Of a DNA stretch of 64,000 bases, positions 1 through 9,699 are shown piece after piece. Below the pieces are notes generated by a model. The model was not told the DNA's origin and made no database searches. It worked only from the letters and a program-made list of their open reading frames with translations. Made by a program: the position numbers and the translations under genes. Numbering within the stretch: the first letter of the stretch is position 1; each line of letters opens with the position of its first letter. Origin of the DNA: Linnemannia hyalina (Eukaryota; Mortierellomycota; Mortierellomycetes; Mortierellales; Mortierellaceae); assembly GCA_019671135.1 (NCBI GenBank), contig JAHRHY010000021.1, forward strand, positions 434,001 through 498,000. Direction: 5' to 3'.

Positions 1-2336
1 GATGAGCTGTAATGAGGATGTCAACAGCAGAAGAGAGTAGTCCAAGTACGCGTCCGTCACAATCGACAATCCAATGATTGGAGCAGGCGGGCTAATCGGT
101 TGAAGAATGCGCAAATTGTCAGCCGCGCGCAAAACAAGGGCATTAAAGCCAAAAATGAGTAATTGGTCGCGCATGTTACCTTGTTTTGGTGGGGCGGGTG
201 TTGGCGACAGATCCGACAGCAGACTTGATCTTGGACACGAAAAACTTGTTCATCAGGGCAATGTGCTGTTGGCTGCTCGATCCAGACTCGTAGATAGCTG
301 TCAACTCGTCCAGCCAGGGACGAATTGATATGCAATGTGCTCCTGCCTCGTGGTATATGTAGAATGTGTCGCCGTACATCGTGTCGGCCACCAGTACGGG
401 TCGGTTTACGATACCCATTCTCGTTTCAGTGAGTCCATAAGCTCCACTTGATGATGTACTGGTTGTTGCAAAGACTTTGAGAAGACCCAGATCGACCGAC
501 TCGTACACAGCTACCTCTGGCAGCCTCTCCTCCTCATCATCATCATCATCATCATCTAGCCCATATGTCCCGCGGGTTTTTGACTTTGATGGTAATGACC
601 AGCGTCCTGTGGGGCGATCAAGAGCAATGCAGATATCGACTTTTCCGCTGGAGTGAGCCATCGCAAGGACCTCGGCCACCTCATTCTCCAAACAGAGAAT
701 GTCATATGCCCTGTTGTCGTCATCATCCAGATCGATAGGCGCTGGCTTATAGAGGAATGGTCCCTGTCGAGAAACCTTGCCGCTCTTGAGAGTGGGATTC
801 TGCACCAGGACGATCTCTTCCGAGAATGGGTGAGGCTGAACGCTCTCCACCACCTTGTTGATCCAGTTCTTCTTCACCAATGCCGTCTCGAATGACTCCT
901 GTGATGCGCTCTCGTCAATCTGATTGCGAATTTCGTCTAGATCCGCTGCATTCAACGTGCTATCGTGAGAACAGGTGTGAGGGAACGAACCGTTAGTCAT
1001 GAAGATATTTGCAATATCACGATGCGTTGGTATGACAGGATGGCCAATGTAATTGTGAAACAATGTTTGAGCATATAGAATACTCACCAGGTCTGTGGCA
1101 TCACTGGGCAAACCATGTAGAGATCGCCTTCCCGAGTCAGACCATACACTGCGAGCTGACCCCATGGTGAGTACTTAGAGCCAAAGCAAAACGAAGCTGC
1201 CTGAAGAACCTCCATGCCGTATGCCCTTGATGCTACTCCTTCGTCCCTGAAGCTAAAGATCTGCTCTGGTTCGTCAATATTTGCCGCCACATCATACATT
1301 CTAAGAAGAATATTAAGGAAGCGGGATCGTCGTTAGAATTTGCACATTGAATAAAGACAGACATGTCCGAACCAAATCATTCATGCTATAAAATGAAATA
1401 CGACAAAGTGCACGGGAAAGTAATATGTACCTGAGAAGACCGTCATGGGTGAGGACGACCAAGTGTGTGAACCCCTTGCTGAGGGGGTGCCAAAGGACCT
1501 TGACGACCTTGGACTCGCCCTTGTTGATGTGGTAAAATTCTCCGAGAACAAACGACTTGCACTTAATGACTGGCTTAGAATCCTGCTTGCTTGATTTCGA
1601 AGGCGCTGCTGCAATCACAATCTTTTCGTCTCCTACAATCGCCAGCAGTTTGCCGTCCTGGTTCAGAACGAGTCGCCTGATATCGAAATCCACATCCTGG
1701 ACCTTCAACACCTACTCACAATAGGAGGTAACGGAGGAACACGTTTAGTGGGCTAAAATCGAATCGTACGTCCTATGACCGCGTTTTTCGATTCATTATG
1801 AAAGAAACACATAATAACAAAGCCTAAGATCCTCTGTATGTCAACCAAAAAAGTACCTTGTGCTGTCGCTTGTCAATATACTCGATCGCAGATTCCCGTC
1901 CACGATACTCAACACCCATCTTGAGCTCCTCAAGACTGGCATAGCGGATCTGTCGCCCCACAGCAACATACAGATCCTGACCCCGAACAGCCATACAAGA
2001 CAGTCCTTGATATGCCCCCTGGTACTCCTCGCTCAGGTCGTCCAGTCCATATGAATCCTTGACTGGCTCTGGTTTAGGCCAAGCCGACGGAGGAGGGGTA
2101 GTAGATTTTGTGGTAGAAGTTCCGAATGAAAAACGAGAAGCGAGCGATCCTTGGTTTGTAGAATCGTTGTTGGTAGTGGTTGTAGCTGTGGACTTGTTGG
2201 CCTCCTTCTCGTGGGCGGCAGCGGCAGCGGTCTGTTGGCTCCATTCGAGGTACTCTTGTTCGTTGAGCTCAAAGATACTGTGGTCTGGTAGCTGATTGAG
2301 CCATGTCGGCCTGGCGGTGTTTGGTGGCGAATCCAT
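1..2336 (-). CDS. NUP82: NUP82/NUP88-type nucleoporin, 3' end cut by window
   Basis: Five exons are visible on the minus strand: 1857-2336, 1431-1711, 1088-1300, 180-959 and <1-91. All join in phase with GT..AG borders and give about 615 residues before the window edge. The start ATG at 2336 opens an exon beginning MDSPPNTARPTWLNQL. The pattern fits the N-terminal beta-propeller of NUP82/NUP88: a segment of the type LWHPLS..HLVVLTHDGLLR-MYDV spans the exon 2/3 junction, and the last exon has the motif PPAPIIGLSIVTDAYLDY. In this family the protein sits on the cytoplasmic face of the nuclear pore, anchors the NUP159/NUP214 complex and supports mRNA export. An acidic D/E run (about nt 534-560) and an S/T/A-rich loop in exon 1 are low-complexity insertions. 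The C-terminal coiled coil expected for the family lies outside the window. The family call rests on motif recall, not a search. Confidence 0.8.
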
Positions 2337-2781
2337 CAGGCTTTTTTTATAGTTGTTTATAGTTGTGTGTTCGTCCTCCTGTTGCTTTATGCAATGCTCT
2401 TTGTTGGTAGAAGAAAAGAGTTAGGTTTGGTGATTTTTTTGTTGTCGGGTAAGTGTGATTGATTTCGTGGATCGATCGGGTCCTTGGAGTTGTGCGTTTG
2501 TCAAGCGAACAAGAGGGCAAACAAAACACTTCTTTGTTCGCGCGACTGACAATCAAGCAAAAAGCTTGTTGCAAAAAAATCAGGAATATACGCGTTGACG
2601 TCACCCATTTAAAAAAAATATTCAAAGTCACTTTGAGCGCGTTCAACTTCGATTCAACGCGCGTTGCTCTTACACACGAACAGGCATGTCCTTGTTAACT
2701 TTTGCCCATTGTTAAAAAGAACTGCTTTATTTACACACCTTGAACAAGGGATCAATAGAATGAAAAAGCGGGTCAAACTTT
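2337..2781. other. Intergenic: NUP82 upstream region and glutaredoxin 3' flank
   Basis: AT-rich spacer between two tandem minus-strand genes. It must contain the NUP82 promoter and the glutaredoxin polyadenylation region. Open frames here are short and not convincing. Confidence 0.6.
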
Positions 2782-4145
2782 CTACAGCTCAGACTTGGTG
2801 CCTAACATCTTGTCGAGCTTTCCACTCTCCTTTGCAACGATCAGATCAGAGTTACCTATTCCACAACGAGAAAAGTAACGAATGTAGGAAAGTATGGTTA
2901 GATCAATTGCTATGACACCGCTGACACAAACGAATACACATAATCCAATCCTGAGCTTTCGTTCACGCTGTCGCCTCCTGAAGATTCTCCCTTACCTCCA
3001 AGGTGGTGAGTGTTGATGAAGATATTGGGGACAGTCTAGATCAGTCACACAAAAGGGCAAAGTCACTGTTAGTTCACCTCTACTGTTTTACGAGGCACTT
3101 GAAACGCGAACAGATGGAAGCGTGGTAATCGCAACAACACAAAAGTCAAGCCATGTGACTTACGCGCAGACCGGTCTTTTGCTGCAAGTAATCCTGAACC
3201 TCAGCTCCCTTGGCCTCAAGATCGATCTCATACGCCTTGTACTGGACACCCTTGGCGGCCAAGACCGACTTTGCATTCTTGCAGTGGCTATCATGTCCAA
3301 GTAAAAGAGAAGAAAAAAAAGATGCTGTGAGTGTCACTTTCAGCGTGTGGTTCGAACCAGATCGATATATCCGCCGACGAAGAGACAGGAAGGACTAGCC
3401 GCAAGACAAGCTTGTAGGGTGACCAATTGAGCATGTCTGTTGATATCTTTCCCACCTCCTGAACCCTTTTCAACACTACCCCCTTGTTGAGAAAGGAGTC
3501 AAGAAAAAAAAAGGAACGGGACTCTCGATCCTGATCCTGCGTTTGTCTACTCCCCCCACTCCTTCTATCGCCCCTTTGTCTCTCCTTGCCATTACAAATG
3601 GAGTATCTCAGAAACGGTCAAAGCCCAATTCGAAAACATCCAGCTCAGAATTATTACTCAAACCTATTTTTCTGCTTGCACTTTGACCCACCCCCTCTTG
3701 CTTTCTGTAGACCAATTGGCGATGAACAACACACCCTTGTCCAGACGAACAACAAACGAACCACAATGAAGTCGATATCTGCCATTCCCTTCCAGGCCGC
3801 GGATGGAAAAGTGCGAGATTCCCATAACTGTGAACGTGAGCCCTTTGTCCCTGTCTTGTCGCTGGTGAGTTGTGGCGGGTGGTGGTGAAATGGACTTACG
3901 GGCAGTAACTCTTGCCAAAGAACATAACCTTGTTCTCGCCTATGAATCAACAAGACAGAATGAGAGTTGTGATGCATTGAAAAAAAAATGAGTTGAGATG
4001 TCATCAGATCTGAACTTTGAGCAAAAAAGGAGAACACAAGTAGCGCGGAAACAGATAAAGCACAGAGTGGGCGATCATTGACCAGGAATGTGAACACTGT
4101 CTTACGGATAAGTCTCTCGACCAAGGCCTTGATGGATTCGCCCAT
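2782..4145 (-). CDS. Dithiol glutaredoxin (CPHC), five exons
   Basis: Exons 4106-4145, 3900-3939, 3164-3287, 2996-3035 and 2782-2855 total 318 nt and encode 105 residues. The protein has the whole thioredoxin-fold glutaredoxin set: redox motif C-P-H-C (Cys27 and Cys30) after KVMFFGKSY, the cis-proline loop TVPNIFIN (about residue 72), and the glutathione-binding GGNSDL followed by KESGKL near the C-terminus. Length matches single-domain cytosolic Grx1/Grx2 (about 100-110 aa), and no targeting peptide is visible. The expected role is glutathione-dependent reduction of protein disulfides and mixed disulfides. The intron between exons 2 and 3 (3288-3899, 612 nt) is far longer than the others and interrupts the proline codon between the two active-site cysteines. 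The start follows a purine-poor leader and no earlier in-frame ATG is needed. Confidence 0.95.
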
Positions 4146-4469
4146 TTTTGTTGGTGTGTGTGTTAGTGTTGTTAGGGTTGAGGGAAGGGAAGAGCGAAAA
4201 GTGTAGTGAGGAAGAAAAAGAAAAGAGAAAGAGGAAGAGAGAAGAACGAACAGAAAGAAGAATAGATGAAATGAGAGCAGACGAAAGACAAACGAACAAA
4301 AAAAGTGAGACGAGCGATCAAGTAAGTGTGAAATCTGCGCAATTGAGACAGACAGAGTGGACACAATGACGGCAACGACGACGGGCGAGCTACTCGAGAG
4401 AGTATCAATGCTCCTGACGACTCCCACCCCCTGGACAAGACGGAGGCAAAAGAGAAGAGAAGAAGGACA
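4146..4469. other. Glutaredoxin upstream region
   Basis: Purine-rich on the plus strand, so pyrimidine-rich in the direction of glutaredoxin transcription, as is common for promoters and leaders in this window. No other feature was seen. Confidence 0.5.
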
Positions 4470-4540
4470 GCAGAATTCCGGATTTGAACCGGAGACCTGC
4501 CGATCTGCAGTCGGCTGCTCTGCCGCTGAGCTAATCCTGC
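4470..4540 (-). tRNA. tRNA-Cys (GCA), copy 1
   Basis: The minus strand folds into a 71-nt cloverleaf without intron. The acceptor stem pairs GCAGGAT with ATTCTGC, the anticodon stem GCCGA/TCGGC carries loop CTGCAGA (anticodon GCA), and the T arm is CCGG-TTCAAAT-CCGG. The internal A box begins TAGCTCAGCGGCAG and the B box is GGTTCAAATCC. Compared with copy 2 it differs at two D-loop bases and one T-arm base, all tolerable. The downstream T-run that would stop polymerase III is short (TTTT at about 4448-4451 on the complement). Confidence 0.95.
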
Positions 4541-4632
4541 CCTGCGTTCACTTCACAGAGTGCCGTTCATGGTCCCAGGCATTTTGTCACAATCATTTCT
4601 TCAGAAACGAAGAGCAAAAGACAAAAAAGATA

Positions 4633-4703
4633 GCAGAATTCCGGGTTTGAACCGGAGACCTGCCGATCTGCAGTCGGCTGCTCTACCACTGAGCTAATCC
4701 TGC
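4633..4703 (-). tRNA. tRNA-Cys (GCA), copy 2
   Basis: Second 71-nt tRNA-Cys on the minus strand, 92 nt from copy 1 and nearly identical. The A box TAGCTCAGTGGTAG and B box GGTTCAAACCC fit the polymerase III consensus. A run of six T on the minus strand (complement of 4623-4628) five bases past the 3' end is a good terminator. The pair looks like a local duplication. Confidence 0.95.
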
Positions 4704-5847
4704 TATTTGGATATATTTATGTAAATATTTCAGTATGTCCAGTTCTAAACACAATCAATGTTGGTGGCGGTATAACCCTTAAGTGAAATATTAGGCCGGT
4801 TGTGGGTGCCGGGACTACCCGACTGGCACCTCTGGACGCGTCAACTGGTGGATGCGTACTTAAGAGTTTGGTCTGTACCCCCCTTACTTTCAAGTGCCTC
4901 CTTTGTGTTGTTTGTCAGAGATATGAAAAAACAGCGCAAGAAAGGTGAGAAAGAGGAAGAGTAAAGGAAAACGCGTGCAATTAGCCAGGGTTGTACAATT
5001 TGTGATTTTCTCTTTCACTTTTTTTTTTCTAGCTTAGTAGGTGAGGTGTAAACGGCTTGAGAAAAGGAGAGGAGTGTATTCAGGAGAAGGGCCATGTTTG
5101 CTGATCTTACTCTCATTTTGTTTTGTTTTTGGTGGGCAACAGCGGATTCTCTGTTTCTAACCTGAGAAATAAAATGTAGGAAAAAATGATGTGCCTTCCC
5201 AACGGTCGGGAATAGAGAGTCAAGGCACCCATGTCTCATCTTAAACAGATCGAGAGACAATGAGCGAGGCGGGGTACATACATCTCTCTACTTTCTATTC
5301 ATTGCCTTGCATCTGTCCCACCTACATCGTGGTTCTGTTCAAGGTCCGGCTCTCTTTTTTTCTCTTCTATGCGAAACTGACACACATCATGTTCTATGCT
5401 ACTAATGAATCTCCTCCTTTCTGTTCCTTTTCTGAGGGGGTCTCCCCTGCGCCCATTCTTCTCCGCGCAGTTCTCTTCCGGTTTTTTTCGTACTTGTCTC
5501 ATTCGCGCTCCGGGCGCCTTCCCTTCCCGCTTTTGATAAAAAAGAAACGACCATACATGCCTGATCGTACTCTCATCCTTTTTGCAGTTGATGAGGTATC
5601 TAGAAAGAGTTTTTTATTCGTTCTATGTAAATGGCTCGGCCCCCTTGGCTTGCAATAGTGAAAGGTAAAGAGATAATAAAAGAGAAGAGAGAGAGAGAGG
5701 GAATAAAGGTACAGTTTGGGTGTCTATGTCAATAACAGAAAAAATGGGTGATAGTTGTCGATTGTGTATGTATTTCATTGAGGTGGTCAATTTCTCGGGA
5801 TGGTATATGTCTCCGTCAGGTCGAGAAAAAAAAGTGAGTCTACGCTT
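4704..5847. other. Intergenic between tRNA-Cys and the NDUFA4-like gene
   Basis: No convincing protein gene. One possible RNA hairpin lies at 4805-4830, where GGTGCC pairs with GGCACC around an inner GGG/CCC stem. The rest is A/T- and CT-rich with a GA microsatellite at about 5685-5700. Confidence 0.5.
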
Positions 5848-6266
5848 TTACAGACGATCGCGAGTGTAGGACTTGGTGAAACCCTGACCCTCCTTGACGG
5901 TGATAAGCTTGAGCTGGGTGTCCTGTTCAATGTGCAACCAAGGGTGGGGGTTGTTCTTGCGGTCCCAGGTGACGTCGGGTCCACGGGCAAGGCGGGTAAC
6001 GTACCAGGCTATTATAACAATTATTGAAGAGACAAGGTCAGCACACAGATCAATGCACAAGGGGGTGAGGGAGCTAGAAAACTATTCTTCTGAGAGGGAA
6101 GCAAGAGACTGGATCAAAAAAGCGAGAGAAAGGGGAAGAAGAACTTACCGGCACCACCGACGGCACAACCGATAACTCCGTAGATGGGGATGACCTCGGC
6201 ACGGAACCAGGTCTGGAAGATAGTGGGGGCCTTTTTCGCGGCTTGGGTAGCAGCAGTAGCAGACAT
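5848..6266 (-). CDS. NDUFA4: NDUFA4/B12D-type mitochondrial inner-membrane protein
   Basis: Two exons, 6149-6266 and 5848-6008, encode 92 residues. The N-terminus is Ala/Lys-rich. One membrane segment follows (EVIPIYGVIGCAVGGAGAWYV, about residues 26-46), then the B12D/MLRQ signature G-P-D-V-T-W-D-R-K-N-N-P-H-P-W. Members of this family are small single-pass inner-membrane subunits, first assigned to complex I and later to cytochrome c oxidase. Length agrees with the family (80-100 aa). The start ATG is the first in a clean reading frame after a pyrimidine-rich leader. Whether this protein works in complex I or IV cannot be told from the sequence. Confidence 0.9.
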
Positions 6267-8793
6267 TGTGAAAATGGGTATTATTGAAGGGGAAAGGGGA
6301 GGGAAGGGAAGGGAAGGGAAGGGGGTGCAGCAAATAGGGAGGGGGGGTGAGTGAAGAAAAAGACAAGCGATCCTAAGCGCCTTTATATGTTTTTTTAAGT
6401 AGAGTGGACAAGTAGGTGGGGTATTTGGTATGGTTCCATTGGTCATTCAGTGGCGAGACTCCAAGCGAGTCGAGCGATGGTGCGATCGGACTCACTCCAG
6501 GAAGGAACGAGAGAACATTGATATTGTGGTGCGCATTTAAACACAGAGAGACAGGCGGGATATTTTTAATATCAAGAGGACAATGAGGAAACTGCGCTTC
6601 TGATCATGCTCCTATGTGAAGTGTGTGCATGGCTGTCGAGTCGGAGGGTAATGAGCGAAATGAGAGGAGAGAGAGAGTGAGGAGGGAGAGGAGATAGAGA
6701 CGAGAGAAACGAGAGAGAGACAAGAGGAACATGACAGGAGAGGGAGAGGGAGTGAAACATAACTGGCAGTTGGGGCTGCGGGGATCGACGGAACGATGCG
6801 GTACATAGCAATGAACAAAGCAAAGAGAGCAGGGAGCACCATCATTAATTGCACTCTGGTCGGTTGAGTCGAGAGTTCACTTCACTTGAAAGAACAATGG
6901 CATCGGCACTGGCACATTATTGTTCGTGCACACACTCCTTGTGCTGGACCTTACCTTATCTTTCTTCTGTCGCCTCGTGTTTCTGTACGTCGTTTGTGGA
7001 GAATAGAACAGGAAGAAGTGAGCAGTGTCCTTCGTGTCGATCGATCTAAAGGCGTAGGAGTATCAAAGATAACGGTTACTGTGCTTTGCTTGATGATGAT
7101 AATGCTTAATATTCTCCTAGTCAATCAGACGAGGCCAGGAAGGGAAAAAACTACAGAGATAAGGCCCCGCACAGGTGATAGAAGATCGAAAAGAGGCCCC
7201 TTCTTTATTTTCGTCGATCGTTAGGTGCGTTTAGCGGGAAAGCAAAAAACTAGCGGGGTTGGCTCCTTTTAATGAGCAAGAAGAAATAAGGAGAAGAGAC
7301 AGCGGAGCGAGAAAGAGGATTGTCCAATTGGTCCAATAGGTTTAGCAAGTCCATATCCATTGCTTGTCTAGGTAGGTCAGCATATCTAGCCTAGGATAGG
7401 AAGTAGATAGAACAGCCTGATGATGTGTGGAGTGCTTTGTTGGGAAGGGGGGACGGGACCACCTAACCGCAGAAGGGAAGGGAGGACAAAGCGAACACAA
7501 ACAACAACAAAGCAGCAAGCCATACGCTACGTGTCTCCATCTACAGTACTGCACAAGAATAAGTCGATCTCGAATGAAAAGCACATGAAAAGGGTGAGCA
7601 GAGGGACGGACACAAACAAGAGGGCTAGAGAAAGGAAGGTCATTGCGTTGAGTTGACATGAACATGATAACCACACGCACGGAAAGCAACATTCTCGCCG
7701 GAGCGAAGGAGGGGGAGAATGGGGAGGAAAAAGGAGAAATTAGATACGTTGGGCTTTCCTTGTCTTTTTTCTATTTTGCATGTGCCTTTTTTTTTTTTTT
7801 TTTTGTCTTGAGTCGATGGCCTGACAAGCTTGGGGAGAAGGAAAAAATGTCCATGCAGCATCGACATGGACTCTGTGCCCTTTCCATCTGTTTTTTTTTG
7901 CTGACCCTTTTTAACCACACTCGAATAGATTCGATAACTGACCTAGGGTAGTTTGGGCCTATCCATGCATGAGTTGACACTTACAACGACAACAGCAGCA
8001 TAAAGAAATGAAAACAATGGCGCCATAGAAATGACGGTCGAGTGTGATAGACAGACGAAAAATTCGAGACCAACAACCTTTCCTGACTCCCATTTCTCAA
8101 TCAAATCAAAGGAGAATCCAATTAGGAGAAGAGTTGCCTATCACTTGAGAACGCTCGGTGTACCTTCCTGTTTCTTCCTTCTCCACTGCTCGCCATTGCA
8201 ACCCTCACGTCAGCCGCGATCTCAAGCAGACCTAACCATGTGGGTGAAAGTGGGGGTTGAGCATTATAAGAAAGAATGAAACCATCCACCCTGCAGCGTG
8301 TTACTTTTATCTTTGATGTTCTTGACATTCTTTTGGTCGCCCCTGTGGCCTAATTTACAATATCAGCGCCGCAAGGAAGAACGTCGGATCTGAATGAAAA
8401 GAAAAGGAAATATGAAGCACCTCACGCAAAGGTTCAAGAAAGTGGGATCTTTTCTTCACTGTTATTCTGTGACGAAAAGGAACAGGAAAAATGGTCAAGG
8501 GCTTGCCTTGAAAACAATCAAAAGCTGTTTGCCCCTTTTCCTTCTAGCCCTAAGCTATTGTGCGGTTTGTTTGTGCCATGGAATCTCTGTTAGGTTTGTT
8601 GATTTTTTTTATTGCTGTCTGTGGGCGGCGGTCTATTTGTGTATTTTTGTGTTCCTGAAAAATGTGGTTCGTCCTTTCCTTATCCTCGTAGATGGAGTTT
8701 GCAATCGTTGGTCGGTTAAGTTGGGCATAAGGAAAGTCGAGTTCGGGTCGATTATTTTGTCATCGATAGATGGTGGAGGATGAGAGAGATAGA

Positions 8794-8824
<31 letters not shown>

Positions 8825-9699
8825 CGGGAGAAGAACAGGTTCTTTTCTCTAACTGTGTGAGAATGGGACAGAGAGTGGACGAGAGGATGAGAGGCCAATG
8901 CGTGCATATCACTGTCACTTTTGTTTGCATTGGTCCTTGGTCTATGTGTCTGGTCTAGTTGAGTGGAGTGGAACAGTCGACCAACCATGCTATGGATGCA
9001 TACGAAATAGAGCCATACCCTGAACAATTGGCATCGAGTGCACTAGACGATCGATTTCATCCATATGCAACATGGTCGGTTTATCGGAGGAAAGTGTCAT
9101 TTCCCTATCCTCGTACCCATGTGTCCACATCCATTCGTCAATGCACATGTGTACTGTACTGTACATTGTACATGAATGTTTATGCCCCCTGGCCGTAGAC
9201 ATGATGGGGTAGAGTTGTTGTGTCTGGTCTCTCAGGCAAAAGGTACGCTCGTAGTTCATATCAAACCAAACACACACATGTCGCCATGGATACCGTTGTT
9301 ATGGCGTGAGCACGGTATCTCATACTCACTCACAAGAGCACACCATTCGCACCCCTTCCCATTCACGACCATTCACACCCTATCACATCCATGCGCCAGC
9401 GCCACATCCAAACAGCTTGCTCACTTATCAGAGTTTCTGGATAGAGAAGACCCTGGGTTCATTCCTCTACTTTCTTCTTCTCCACTCGCCTCAATTGCCT
9501 GCTTCGTCCATCACTTTGTTGTTCATTTTGGCACACTGTTAAGCCCAGCATTGATCTCTTCATCGGCTTCAAGAAAAGAAAGAAGAAGCAGAGTGCTGTC
9601 ATATACCTCTCTTCGCTCTCTCCCTCTTCTTTTCTGTTTTACATTGTCTCCCTGTTGGCCTCTTTTTCGTCCTTTTTTTCTCTCCCCTGGCCTTCCTTC
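6267..9699. other. Gene-poor region
   Basis: About 3.4 kb without a gene I can support. Simple repeats dominate: (GGGAA)n near 6297-6325, GA-rich 6655-6750, poly-T at 7788-7804 and a GA tract at 8797-8824. A hydrophobic open frame on the minus strand at about 6750-6842 (MMVLPALFALFIAMYRIVPS) could be an exon of a missed membrane protein, but no flanking exon could be joined to it. Confidence 0.5.
8797..8824. repeat. (AG)n microsatellite
   Basis: About 14 uninterrupted AG units. Confidence 0.95.

Noticed and set aside
6612..6854. Hydrophobic minus-strand open frame
   Set aside because: Part of it looks like a membrane segment, but no splice partner or family could be found, and the rest is microsatellite-derived.
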